64,000 nucleotides of DNA from positions 124,001 through 188,000 of the forward strand of contig JABWCF010000003.1 in the NCBI GenBank assembly GCA_013359255.1, read 5' to 3'. Both the position numbers and the translations under genes were made by a program. Shown piece after piece: positions 1 through 9,800 of the stretch. The DNA comes from Flavobacteriales bacterium (GTDB taxonomy: Bacteria; Bacteroidota; Bacteroidia; Flavobacteriales_E; Vicingaceae). Within the stretch, counting starts at the first letter, position 1, and every line of letters starts with the position of its first letter. The notes under the pieces were generated by a model. It did no database searches and was not told the DNA's origin. It saw only the letters and a program-made list of their open reading frames with translations.

Positions 1-403
1 GCTTTATTGTAAACACTTCTAACACCTTACCCATCATGTCTATTAATTCAACCTTCTCATTAAACCCCATCTTATGCTCTATAATAAATTCTCCATGGTT
101 TGGGTTAGGATAAATTTTAAACTCATCGGAATGCTGGCTATGCTGATCAAAAGAATTAGTACCTGAAATATCTAACTTTGTTACAATCGCTTCCCATGTT
201 AACCCATTAGTTGTAGTTTTAAATGCACCTACTGTTACAGGATAGCTTGTAGATTGTGTATAGCCTGTAATATAAGCGTTTCCATTGCCATCTATCGCTA
301 TGCCAGTATTTCTATCATTAGAACTTCCTCCTATATAAGTAGAATACACTAAACTTGTACCCACTATATTTAACTTTGTAATAAAAATACCATGAAAAAC
401 ATT
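1..403 (-). pseudogene. 3' part of an SBBP-repeat protein with T9SS sorting domain, 5'-truncated
   Basis: On the minus strand one frame is open from 403 to 1 and runs off the left edge. It encodes a typical SBBP beta-propeller repeat (ITKLN, LVYSTYIGGSSNDRN, GIAIDGNGNAYITG) followed by the start of a T9SS type A sorting domain (FKIYPNPNHGEF). Such proteins are secreted by the type IX system and the tail is cleaved or anchors them at the surface. The frame hits a stop (TAA) at 404-406, has no credible start codon, and begins in the middle of a repeat. The N-terminal bulk of the protein is therefore missing. The broken end falls inside the first codons of the plus-strand gene at 392, so a rearrangement or an assembly join is likely. 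Confidence 0.75.
371..378 (+). promoter_or_regulatory. Possible -7 element (TAACTTTG)
   Basis: TAACTTTG matches the Bacteroidota -7 consensus TAnnTTTG and ends 13 nt before the ATG at 392. On the other strand the same bases encode the conserved ITKLN of the broken SBBP repeat, so the promoter may be fortuitous. No clear -33 TTTG is seen at the usual distance. Confidence 0.35.
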
Positions 404-1051
404 TTAATCATTCATGCACACCCCGAAGAAAATTCGTTTTGTACCGCACTAAAAACTACTGCCCATACCTGTTTTAAAGCACAAGGTTGCGAAGTAAAAG
501 TAAGTGATTTATACCGCATAAACTTTAATCCAGTAGGAGGAAAAACCGATTTCCTGCAATTAAACGATGCCACTTTTTTTAAATATCAAATGGAGCAGGT
601 TAATGCTGTAACAAATCATTTATTTATTGAAGAAGTAAAAACAGAAATGGAAAAATTACAATGGTGTGATGTATTAATTTTTAATTTCCCACTTTGGTGG
701 TTTGGGTTACCCGCTATTTTAAAAGGCTGGGTAGACAGAGTATTTGCTATGGGTTTTGTTTATGGAAATGGCAAAGGAGTTTACGAAAATGGTAGTTTTA
801 AAAACAAAACCGCACTACTTACTTTAACTACCGGTGGACCTGAAATAGCCTACAACGGAGGAAAAAATGGAAATTTAGAAACCATCCTTTTTCCCATTAA
901 TCATGGTATGTTTTATTTTGCAGGCATGCGTGTTTTACCTCCCTTTGTAAGTTATTGCCCGGCCCGAAAAACAGAAGAAGAACGCAAAAACGAATTGAAC
1001 CGATACCTAACCTATCTGAATAACATAGACCAATTAAAACCTATTTACTAA
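392..1051 (+). CDS. NAD(P)H:quinone-type flavodoxin-fold oxidoreductase
   Basis: This is a 219-residue cytoplasmic flavoprotein of the Flavodoxin_2 family (NQO1/MdaB-like), which transfers two electrons from NAD(P)H to quinones or similar acceptors. The N-terminus MKNILIIHAHPEENSFC is the phosphate-binding loop typical of the family. The segment NFPLWWFGLPAILKGWVDRV (about residues 98-117) matches the conserved flavin and dimer region. The length is normal. The ATG at 392 is the only sensible start. It overlaps the truncated minus-strand SBBP fragment by 12 nt, so the upstream promoter region may not be the original one. The substrate cannot be told from the sequence. Confidence 0.85.
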   Translation: MKNILIIHAHPEENSFCTALKTTAHTCFKAQGCEVKVSDLYRINFNPVGGKTDFLQLNDATFFKYQMEQVNAVTNHLFIEEVKTEMEKLQWCDVLIFNFPLWWFGLPAILKGWVDRVFAMGFVYGNGKGVYENGSFKNKTALLTLTTGGPEIAYNGGKNGNLETILFPINHGMFYFAGMRVLPPFVSYCPARKTEEERKNELNRYLTYLNNIDQLKPIY

Positions 1052-1071
1052 ACAACTACAAATCGGATAAT

Positions 1072-1452
1072 TTATTTTCTGCTTTTATATGCAACAAACA
1101 TGTTGAGCCAAATACTGCGAGACAACCTAAAAACAAGAGGAAACACCACCACCAAAATTCCTCCGAAAATAAGAAGCGAAAGCACAAAATCGTTGATATT
1201 TAAAACATAAATAAGTAGTAAAAAAGCCACAACCAGTACAATCGTCAAGGCATAACTTACATACATAGCCCCATAAAAAAAACCCGTTTCTATCTCGTAC
1301 TTCAAATGGCAGTGCTCGCATCTTTCGGGCATATCACTTATTTCCGACAGATTGTACGGATTGGAATTGTTAAACAAATGGCCCTCGTGGCAATTGGGGC
1401 ATTTCATTTTAATAATACTGTACAATTTGGTTCCTTTTTTAATGAGGTTCAT
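1072..1452 (-). CDS. DUF983 family membrane protein
   Basis: This 126-residue protein has two zinc-ribbon-like cysteine pairs, C18-x2-C21 (CPNCHEGHLF) and C45-x2-C48 (CEHCHLKYE), followed by the family signature ETGFFYGAMYVSYAL and two hydrophobic segments. That is the DUF983 pattern. The molecular function is not established. The gene is convergent with the flavodoxin-fold gene, with 20 nt between the stops, and is divergent from the ABC-F gene. Confidence 0.85.
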   Translation of the reverse strand: MNLIKKGTKLYSIIKMKCPNCHEGHLFNNSNPYNLSEISDMPERCEHCHLKYEIETGFFYGAMYVSYALTIVLVVAFLLLIYVLNINDFVLSLLIFGGILVVVFPLVFRLSRSIWLNMFVAYKSRK

Positions 1453-1533
1453 CTTTTTTCGGGCAAAAGTATTCCTATTAATCTGTTTTTAAAATATAAA
1501 TTACTGTATGAATAAACTTTAACAAGTGATTCG

Positions 1534-1541
1534 TAATTTCG
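1534..1541 (+). promoter_or_regulatory. -7 element of the ABC-F gene (TAATTTCG)
   Basis: TAATTTCG is a one-mismatch TAnnTTTG element ending 7 nt before the ATG at 1549. If transcription starts about 5 nt after the element, the leader would be only a few bases long. Confidence 0.4.
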
Positions 1542-1548
1542 CAGCCCT

Positions 1549-3504
1549 ATGATTGGAGTGAACAACTTAACCGTAAATTTTGGAGAGCGTTTTTTATTTA
1601 ACGATGTAACCCTTATTATTAATACGCAAGACCGTATTGGCCTAGTAGGTCGCAACGGAGCAGGAAAATCAACCTTGTTAAAAATACTAGCGGGGGTGTA
1701 CACCTCTCATTCGGGTTCCGTTTCCTATCCTTCCGGAACCAACATTGGTTATCTTCCGCAAGATATGGACTTTGTTTCTGGAAAAACGGTATTAGACGAA
1801 ACCCGCTCGGCATTTACCGAAGTGCAGGAACTGGAAAAACAACTCGAAAAAACAAACACCGAACTCGAAACCCGCACCGATTATGAATCGGATACCTACA
1901 TGGAACTGATAGAGAAACTAACCTCTATCAACGAACGACTTACTTTGTTGGGAGCTTTTTCTCTCGATGCCGATATCGAAAAAGTTTTAATGGGATTAGG
2001 TTTCAGCAAATCCGATTTTTTTCGCCTTACCGATGAGTTTAGCGGAGGCTGGCGAATGCGAATAGAACTTGCCAAAATTCTTTTGAAACGTGCCGATTTA
2101 ATTTTACTCGATGAGCCTACCAATCACTTAGATATTGAGTCTATTCTTTGGCTCGAAGATTTTTTAAAAACTTTTGAAGGTGCCGTGGTGCTTATTTCGC
2201 ACGATAAAACCTTTTTAGATAATGTAACCAAACGCACCATAGAAATTTCTTTAGGTAAAATATACGACTACAAAGCCCCCTACAGCAAGTATGTAGAAAT
2301 GCGTAAAGAACGCAGAATACAACAGATGGCAGCATACACCAATCAGCAAAAAATGATTCAGGATACCGAAAAATTTATTGAACGATTTAGGGCAAAAGCT
2401 ACCAAGGCGGTACAGGTACAATCTCGCATTAAACAACTCGATAAGGTTGAACGCATTGAAATTGAAGAGGAAGATACCAGCGATATGCATTTTTATTTTC
2501 CGCCCGCCCCCCGCTCCGGAAAAGTAGTAGTTGAAGCTCATAACGTTTCCAAAACATACGGCAATCATACCGTATTTAATCATGTAAATTTTTATATAGA
2601 AAAAGGAGAACGCATTGCTTTTGTAGGAAAAAACGGGGAAGGAAAATCTACTCTTGCCAAGATGATTGTAGGCGATGAATCCGGTAATGGAGAATTAAAA
2701 ATTGGATACAACGTAAACATCGGGTATTACGCACAAAACCAAGGCGAAGTACTGGAAGGAAACAGCACATTACTTAGTACCATTGAAGATGCTGCTCCCG
2801 ATGAAATGAGACCCAGGGTTAGAAACTTGCTAGGTGCTTTTATGTTTACCGGTGAAGATGCCGAAAAAAAAGTAAAAGTACTTTCAGGTGGAGAAAGAGC
2901 CAGACTGGCACTTTGTAAACTTTTACTTCAACCTATTAATTTGCTGGTAATGGACGAACCCACTAACCACCTCGATTTGCGTTCGAAAGAAACCCTTAAA
3001 GAAGCCCTTAAAAAGTACGATGGTACTCTAATAGTAATATCGCACGACCGCGATTTTCTTGATGGATTGACCGAAAAAGTTTTTGAATTTAAAGACGGTA
3101 ACGTAAAAGAATATATCGGAGACATCTCTGAATTCCTAAAAGTACGAAGCTTAGAAAACTTCAGAGAACTGGAAGCCGCTAAACAAGAAAAAAAGAATGG
3201 AATAAAAGAAGTTGCTCCTGTAAGCAAAGACCAAAACAAAGAAAAATTTGAGGAAAAAAAACAAATAGAAAAAAATATTCGTCAACTGGAAAATGCCAGT
3301 AAAAAAATAGAAGTTACCATATCCCAAACCGAAGAAAAAATACGTTTACTGAACGAAAAACTGCAAAATCCTGAAACCTTTACAAACGAGATGCTTCCAG
3401 AATTCGATAGGCTAAACCAAGAACTGCACATACACATGCAGGAATGGGAAAATGCCCAGTTAAAACTGGAAGATGAAAAACAAAAACTTCAGCAACTTAC
3501 ATAA
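1549..3504 (+). CDS. ABC-F family ATPase (ribosome-associated, EttA/Uup type)
   Basis: This 651-residue soluble protein has two ABC ATPase domains and no membrane segment. Domain 1 has Walker A GRNGAGKST (34-42), signature FSGGWRMR and Walker B LILLDEPTNHLD. Domain 2 has Walker A GKNGEGKST, signature LSGGERARLALCKLLL and LLVMDEPTNHLD. Between them lies the charged P-site interaction linker, and the C-terminus is a long charged coiled coil (about 540-651). These are the hallmarks of ABC-F translation factors, which act in the ribosomal E site. The family also includes antibiotic-resistance proteins, but nothing here separates housekeeping from resistance. The start is supported by the -7 element just upstream. 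Confidence 0.93.
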   Translation: MIGVNNLTVNFGERFLFNDVTLIINTQDRIGLVGRNGAGKSTLLKILAGVYTSHSGSVSYPSGTNIGYLPQDMDFVSGKTVLDETRSAFTEVQELEKQLEKTNTELETRTDYESDTYMELIEKLTSINERLTLLGAFSLDADIEKVLMGLGFSKSDFFRLTDEFSGGWRMRIELAKILLKRADLILLDEPTNHLDIESILWLEDFLKTFEGAVVLISHDKTFLDNVTKRTIEISLGKIYDYKAPYSKYVEMRKERRIQQMAAYTNQQKMIQDTEKFIERFRAKATKAVQVQSRIKQLDKVERIEIEEEDTSDMHFYFPPAPRSGKVVVEAHNVSKTYGNHTVFNHVNFYIEKGERIAFVGKNGEGKSTLAKMIVGDESGNGELKIGYNVNIGYYAQNQGEVLEGNSTLLSTIEDAAPDEMRPRVRNLLGAFMFTGEDAEKKVKVLSGGERARLALCKLLLQPINLLVMDEPTNHLDLRSKETLKEALKKYDGTLIVISHDRDFLDGLTEKVFEFKDGNVKEYIGDISEFLKVRSLENFRELEAAKQEKKNGIKEVAPVSKDQNKEKFEEKKQIEKNIRQLENASKKIEVTISQTEEKIRLLNEKLQNPETFTNEMLPEFDRLNQELHIHMQEWENAQLKLEDEKQKLQQLT

Positions 3505-3577
3505 AAATTATTTTTTTTCGCTTTTAAAATAATTTTAATACGCTAAATATTAGCTGTTTACAATTATTTTAAGAAAC

Positions 3578-3612
3578 GATGGAAACATTTTATGCAACTA
3601 AATGTTTCCATC
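3578..3612. promoter_or_regulatory. Palindromic operator upstream of the tetR-efflux operon
   Basis: This is a perfect 13-bp inverted repeat, GATGGAAACATTT (3578-3590) and AAATGTTTCCATC (3600-3612), separated by 9 bp. Its centre is 38 nt upstream of the end of the TACATTTG element, so it covers the -33 region of the tetR promoter. A TetR dimer bound here would block the polymerase. It is the obvious autoregulatory operator for the repressor at 3638. That role is inferred from position and symmetry. Confidence 0.75.
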
Positions 3613-3625
3613 TCGAAAATCTTTT

Positions 3626-3633
3626 TACATTTG
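3626..3633 (+). promoter_or_regulatory. -7 element of the tetR-efflux operon (TACATTTG)
   Basis: This is an exact TAnnTTTG match. It ends only 4 nt before the ATG at 3638, which argues for that start over the upstream in-frame ATG at 3602 (inside the operator) and predicts an almost leaderless transcript. Confidence 0.6.
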
Positions 3634-3637
3634 CCGC

Positions 3638-4255
3638 ATGAAAAAAACAGACCCTAAAGAAACCGAACTACTCATTCGTGCTTTACAGGTTTTTCTTCGT
3701 TGTGGCATACGCAGTGTGACTATGGACGATATTGCCAGCGAACTGAAAATATCAAAAAAAACACTTTACCGCTACGTATCTGACAAAAACGACCTTGTGC
3801 AAAAGGTTATGAATCTCAACTGTGCCGATGATACTCTCGTTTGCGAAAACATTAAAAAAAATAGCGAAAATGCCATTGATGAACTACTAAGCATTAGTAA
3901 ACACGTAAGCCTTAAACTTCAATCTATACATCCTTCTTTGCATTTCGATTTAGAAAAATACTACCATGAAGCATGGAAAAAAATGCAACAACACCATGCG
4001 GGTTATGTACTAAAAAGCATAGAAACCAATATTAACAGAGGAAAAAAAGAAGGCTTATACCGCAAAGAGGTACATGCAGGGATTATTGCCCGAATATACA
4101 TATCAAAAATTGATATTATTTTTAATTCTGAAATATTTCCTCCGGGAGAGTATAATTTTTTAGACGTGTATAAAGAAATGCTTCACTACCATTTACAAGG
4201 CATATTAAGCGAAAAAGGAAAAAAATATTTGCAACAAAAAATGAAAAAATTATAA
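3638..4255 (+). CDS. TetR/AcrR family transcriptional repressor of the efflux operon
   Basis: This 205-residue protein has an N-terminal TetR helix-turn-helix (SVTMDDIASELKISKKTLYR, about 23-42) and a variable ligand-binding C-terminal domain. It is the first gene of a four-gene run with the outer-membrane, adaptor and pump genes of an RND system, the next gene starting 7 nt after its stop. Local repression of efflux until an inducer binds is the standard arrangement. An in-frame ATG at 3602 would add 12 residues, but it lies within the palindromic operator and upstream of the -7 element, so 3638 is preferred. The inducer is unknown. Confidence 0.9.
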   Translation: MKKTDPKETELLIRALQVFLRCGIRSVTMDDIASELKISKKTLYRYVSDKNDLVQKVMNLNCADDTLVCENIKKNSENAIDELLSISKHVSLKLQSIHPSLHFDLEKYYHEAWKKMQQHHAGYVLKSIETNINRGKKEGLYRKEVHAGIIARIYISKIDIIFNSEIFPPGEYNFLDVYKEMLHYHLQGILSEKGKKYLQQKMKKL

Positions 4256-4262
4256 ACGAAGA

Positions 4263-5588
4263 ATGAAAAAAAATTCACTGCTTATACTTTGTAGCATATT
4301 CATAAATATTCATGCACAAGAATCATTTACGCTGAAACAAGCTATTTCTTTTGCCCTAGAAAATGCCTATACTGCAAAAAATGCAAAAGCCGATGTTGTT
4401 TCTGCCAAGAAAAAAGTGAACGAAACAACTTCTATTGGTTTACCACAAGTAAATGCCGAAGGGAATTTTCAAAATTTTATTGATATCCCCACACAAGTCA
4501 TTCCGGCCAATGCCTTCAACCCAATGGCCGACCCCTCTCTGTTGGTTCCTGTTCAGTTTGGCACCAAATACAATACATCGGCAGCAATTACCGCTTCTCA
4601 ATTATTATTCGATGGCTCTTACATTGTAGGTTTACAAGCGGCAAAAACATACAAAGAACTTTCGGAAAAAGCAGCAGCCAAAAACGAAAATGAAATTAAA
4701 GAATTGGTTACCCAAGCCTATTTTACCGTATTAATAGCCGAAGAAAATTTAAGAATAATAGACAGCAGTTTATTAAATATTAAAAAAAATTATTCCGATG
4801 CACAACAATTTAATGCCTTAGGTTTTAACGAAGAACAAGATGTTGACCAGTTAAAATTAACTCTTAATAATTTACAAAATCTTAGAAACAGATCGCATAA
4901 TCAGGTAGAAATTACGTACCGCATGCTAAAATTTCAGATGGGATACGAATTAGAAAAACAACTAAAAATTGTCGATAATCTAAACACTATACTAGCAGAA
5001 CTGAATGCAGAAAACACCTTAAACAAAGAACTAAATATAACACAGAATACCGATTATTCTTTACTGGAAACACAGCGAAAATTAATGCAACTCAATTTAA
5101 AAAAAGAACGGTTTGGGTATTTACCCAGTTTGGCTGCATTTTTTACGCATCAGCAATCGGCTTTTCGAAACGAGTTTAATTTTTTCGAAAACAAACCATG
5201 GTACCCTTCAACCATTTGGGGACTAAAACTAAAAATTCCCATATTCGACAGCGGAATAAAAATGTCTAAAACCGCACAAGCAAAAATAGATTTAGAAAAA
5301 ATTGAAACACAGCAAAAGCAATTAGAACAAGCATTAAAATTAAAAGCCTATGCAAATCAATCGGATTTTTTACTGGCTGTGGAAAAATTCAACAACGAAA
5401 AAGAAAACGTAATGCTAGCCGAAAAAATATATAATAAAACCCTCATAAAATACAAAGAAGGGATTGCATCTAGCCTAGAGCTAACACAAGCACATACACA
5501 ATGGCTCAATGCACAAGGCAACTATATTTCTTCTATGTATGAATTACTGAATGCAAAAAACCAACTCGATAAAATTTTGAATAATTAA
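4263..5588 (+). CDS. TolC-like outer-membrane efflux protein
   Basis: This 441-residue protein has a short signal peptide (MKKNSLLILCSIFINIHA, cut before QESFTLKQAI) and two outer-membrane-factor repeats rich in long helices. It begins with the usual FTLKQAISFALENAY segment and ends with the repeat YKEGIASSLELTQAHTQWL. It forms the trimeric exit duct of a tripartite pump. It sits between tetR and the adaptor gene; the adaptor ATG follows the TAA directly. Length and repeat pattern fit the family. Substrate specificity cannot be read from it. Confidence 0.92.
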   Translation: MKKNSLLILCSIFINIHAQESFTLKQAISFALENAYTAKNAKADVVSAKKKVNETTSIGLPQVNAEGNFQNFIDIPTQVIPANAFNPMADPSLLVPVQFGTKYNTSAAITASQLLFDGSYIVGLQAAKTYKELSEKAAAKNENEIKELVTQAYFTVLIAEENLRIIDSSLLNIKKNYSDAQQFNALGFNEEQDVDQLKLTLNNLQNLRNRSHNQVEITYRMLKFQMGYELEKQLKIVDNLNTILAELNAENTLNKELNITQNTDYSLLETQRKLMQLNLKKERFGYLPSLAAFFTHQQSAFRNEFNFFENKPWYPSTIWGLKLKIPIFDSGIKMSKTAQAKIDLEKIETQQKQLEQALKLKAYANQSDFLLAVEKFNNEKENVMLAEKIYNKTLIKYKEGIASSLELTQAHTQWLNAQGNYISSMYELLNAKNQLDKILNN

Positions 5589-6794
5589 ATGACAAATTGT
5601 ACCATGCAAACCCTTACCCAAAAAGTAGAAATTAAAAAACAAATAAGCGAAAAGATAATTAATACCACTGGTATATTAATCATTGGCATCCTGCTTTTTT
5701 CATGTGCAAGTAAATCTAATACTTCGTTAGAAAAGATGATTCAGGAAAGAGATTCATTGAAAGCAGAACACGAAAAAATAAATCTCAGAATACAGGAGTT
5801 GAACGATGCTATTGCCTTAATCGATACTTCAAAATCATCAAGCTATACAAGTGTTAAAACACAACTCATTATTCCCGAAACTTTTGAACATTACATCGAG
5901 GTGCAAGGTAATTTGCAATCGGATAAAAACATTACCCTCAATGCCGAAGTGCCCGGAATAATAAAAAATATAACCATAAACGAAGGAGACTATGTAACCA
6001 AAGGGCAAACATTAGCTCTCATCGATGCTGAAATTATACGTAAAAATTTAGAAGAAGTAAAAACATCTTACGCTCTTTCCAAAACATTATTCGAAAAACA
6101 AGAAAGTTTGTGGAAACAAAAAATAGGTTCTGAAGTACAATATCTGCAAGCCAAAACACAAAAAGAATCACTGGAACAAAGAGTAGAAGCCCTACAAGCA
6201 CAACTCGATAAAACAGTGATTAAAGCCCCCTTTGATGGAGTAATCGATCAGATTTTTACCCGCGAAGGAGAAATAGCCAATGGTATGTTGCCCCTCATGC
6301 GCATTGTAAATATAAGCACTGTTTACGTAAGTGCCGATGTGCCGGAAAATTATATTTTAAATGTAAAAAGAGGCTCAGAAGCAAAACTGGAATTCCCCTC
6401 ATTAAACGAAGTAATAAACACAAAAGTAACGCAGGTAGCCAGTTACATCAATCCGGGAAACCGAACTTTTAAAGTGCGTTTTGACATCCCAAACCAAAAT
6501 GAAATTCTAAAACCAAACCTTATATCGGTTGTTAAAATTAACGACCTAAAAATAGATTCCAGTATCGTAATTAGCAACGATATCATTCAACAAGATGCGA
6601 AGGGAAACAAATTTGTATTTGTTATTGATACCGAAGGAAACAACAAGAAAGTTCAAAAGAAACAAATAGTACTAGGTGAAATGTATAATAACAATGTTCG
6701 TATAAAAGAGGGTTTATCTTTTGGCGATGAAGTGGTGATATTAGGCGGAAATACGGTAAGAGCAGGAGAACTAGTTCAAATAAAAAATAACTAA
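5589..6794 (+). CDS. RND efflux periplasmic adaptor (membrane fusion protein), lipoprotein
   Basis: This 401-residue adaptor has an N-terminal signal ending in a lipobox-like LLFSC. A coiled-coil start (SLEKMIQERDSLKAEHEKIN) comes next, then the lipoyl-like domain (GIIKNITINEGDYVTKGQTL), an alpha-hairpin and the second lipoyl half (VIKAPFDGVIDQIFTREGE). The beta-barrel and membrane-proximal domains follow. It links the inner-membrane pump to the TolC-like duct. The ATG at 5589 abuts the previous stop; MQTLTQ at 5604 would be an alternative start with a more usual signal length. The extra coiled coil before the lipoyl domain is common in Bacteroidota adaptors. Confidence 0.9.
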   Translation: MTNCTMQTLTQKVEIKKQISEKIINTTGILIIGILLFSCASKSNTSLEKMIQERDSLKAEHEKINLRIQELNDAIALIDTSKSSSYTSVKTQLIIPETFEHYIEVQGNLQSDKNITLNAEVPGIIKNITINEGDYVTKGQTLALIDAEIIRKNLEEVKTSYALSKTLFEKQESLWKQKIGSEVQYLQAKTQKESLEQRVEALQAQLDKTVIKAPFDGVIDQIFTREGEIANGMLPLMRIVNISTVYVSADVPENYILNVKRGSEAKLEFPSLNEVINTKVTQVASYINPGNRTFKVRFDIPNQNEILKPNLISVVKINDLKIDSSIVISNDIIQQDAKGNKFVFVIDTEGNNKKVQKKQIVLGEMYNNNVRIKEGLSFGDEVVILGGNTVRAGELVQIKNN

Positions 6795-6808
6795 AGCAAT
6801 ACGGTTTC

Positions 6809-9800
6809 ATGGAGAAAATGAAAAATATGATTCGCGAGTTTGCTGTTTCTACTTGGTCTGTTGATAACAGAAAAACAGTATTTGTAATTACCGCCATTAT
6901 TTTATTAGGAGGATTACTTTCTTATACCTCTATGCCAAAAGAAAATTTTCCGGAGATGATAATTCCTCAAATTTATGTAGGAACAGCATACCCGGGCAAT
7001 TCACCTTCTGATATAGAAAAATTAATAACCCGCCCACTGGAAAAAGAAATTAAATCTATAAACGGAGCCGATAAAATTACATCTACTTCCATTCAGGGAT
7101 ACTCTACGATTTTGGTTGAATTTGATTTTGATGTAAGTCCTACCGAAGCGCTACGCAAAGTAAAAGACGCAGTAGATAAGGCTACCAGCGATAAAGATTT
7201 TCCGAAAGATTTGCCCATGGAACCCAATATTTTTGAACTCAATTTTTCGGAATTTCCCATTATGAACATTAATTTATCGGGCGATTTTTCGATAGACCAA
7301 CTTAAAAAATATGCCGAATACCTAGAAGACGAAATTGAAAACCTGCCCGAAATATCGAAAGTAGAAATACGAGGTGTAGAAGAAAAAGAGGTGAAAATTG
7401 AAGTAGATATGCATAAAATGGAAGCCATGCAAATTAGCTTTCAGGATATTGAAAATGCGGTGACTTCAGAGAATCTTACTATATCCGGAGGAGAAATTTT
7501 AACCGAAAACCAACGAAGAACCGTTCGCGTTTCGGGCGATTTTACTTCGATAGACGAATTAAAAAATGTAATTATTAAACAAGAGCATTTTAATATCGTG
7601 TATTTAAAAGACATTGCAGATGTTAAATTCGAAGGGGCCGAAGTAAAAAGTTATGCCCGCGAGTATTCTCAGCCGGTTGTGATGTTAGATGTGGTAAAAA
7701 GAGGAGGCGAAAATTTACTGGAAGCTTCAACCAAAATAAATCAAATAATAGAAAAATCAAAAAAAATAGTTTTCCCCGACAACCTTATTGTTTCTGTAAC
7801 AAACGACCAAAGTAATAAAACCCGTAACCAAGTTGATAATTTAGAAAACAGCATTATTTCGGGTGTAATTTTAGTAGTGCTGGTATTATTATTTTTTCTT
7901 GGTCTTCGAAATGCCTTGTTTGTGGGCATTGCCATTCCATTATCAATGTTTATGGCCTTTATGATTTTAGGGGCAATGGGAGTAACACTAAACCTTATCG
8001 TATTATTTTCTCTCATTCTTGCATTGGGTATGTTGGTAGATAATGGCATTGTGGTAATCGAAAATATTTATCGTATGCGAAGTGAGGGATTGCCAATATT
8101 AGAAGCCGCCAAACAAGGGGTTGGAGAAGTAGCGTGGCCTATTATTTCCTCCACAGCCACAACATTGGCTGCATTTTTACCATTAGCCTTTTGGCCCGGA
8201 ATGATGGGAGAATTTATGCAGTATCTACCCATTACTTTAATTACCGTATTAGGCTCTTCTCTTTTTGTTGGCTTGGTTATTAATCCGGCTTTTGCAGCCT
8301 CTTTTATGAAAACAGAAGAAACCAAACCCAACTCAAAAAGTGTACTGAAAAGAAGTGCCATTTTTGCAGGATTGGGGGTTCTCTTTTTATTGCTAAAACT
8401 TTTTGTTTTAGGAAATTTATTTTTCGTGGCCTCAATTTTTGGAATCTTAAATCTGTACGCGTTATATCCCGCATCTATTTCCTTTCAAAACAAATGGTTG
8501 CCTCGTTTAGAAGCAAAATATGAGCAAACACTACAATTTGTCCTTAGAGGCAAAAACGCACGCAACTTTTTTATAGGCACTTTTGGTTTACTTTTCTTTT
8601 CGTTTTTTTTAATGATCGTATTTACTCCTAAAGTAGAATTTTTTCCGGAAAACGAGCCGGCATACATTAATATCTTTATCGAAAAACCCATAGGAACCGA
8701 CATTAACACCACAAATAAAGCAGCTCAAAAAGTTGAAAAGATGGTGGAAGAAGTAATTTCTAAATACAACGAAAAAGTAATGGAAAACGGAAAAGAAGTA
8801 ACTCGCAACTTTTTAGCCAATTCTTTCATTGCACAAGTGGGCGAAGGAACTAGCGACCCCGCTCAGGGGGCTTCTATGGGCAACACGCCACACAAAGCCC
8901 GAATAACCATTTCTTTTGTTGAATACGAATTTAGAAGAGGCGTAAATACCAGTGATGTAATGGAAGAAATTCGTAAAAAAATAACCGGAATACCGGGGGT
9001 TACCATAACTGTAGATAAAAATCAAAACGGTCCTCCAAGAAAAAAACCCATCAATATAGAAATTACCGGAAACGACTATGATTCTATTATTACCTATGCC
9101 GTAGCCATTAAAAACCATATTGACCTAAACAATGTAAAAGGTGTAGAAGATTTAAAGTTAGATATTGAAACAGGATTGCCCGAACTTCTTGTAGATGTGG
9201 ATCGCAGCAAAGCTCGCAGGTTTAATGTTTCTACCTTTCAGGTTGCCTCTACCATACGTACGGCATTATTTGGAAAAGAAATTTCTACATACAAAGATGG
9301 GGAAGATGATTACCCTATCCAACTCCGGTTAAAAGATAATTTCAGGTATAGCCAGGATTTATTACTAAACCAAAGAATTACCTTTCGCGACCAAAGCAAT
9401 GGGCAAATACGTCAAATTCCACTTAGCACCATTACCAGTCCGGTTTACACTTCTACGTATAGTGCAGTAAAAAGAAAAAATTTCAATCGCATAGTTTCTA
9501 TTTCTTCTAATATTTCCGAAGGAAGAAATCCAAACGAAGTGGTTTCTGAACTTAAAAAAATAATGAAAGATTACACATTGCCCGAAGGCTACTCCTTTAA
9601 ATTTACAGGAGAACAAGAAGATCAGGAAAAGGAAATGGCCTTTCTAAGTAAAGCACTTTTAATTGCCGTGTTTCTTATCTTTTTAATTATTGTAGCACAA
9701 TTTAATTCGGTTTCCGCACCGCTCATTATTGTAAGTTCGGTAGTACTAAGTTTAATTGGCGTATTACTTGGTTTGGTAGTTTTTCGTATGGATTTTATTG

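Noticed and set aside
3602-3637. Upstream ATG of the TetR gene
   Set aside because: It lies within the palindromic operator and upstream of the -7 element, so it cannot be in the predicted transcript.
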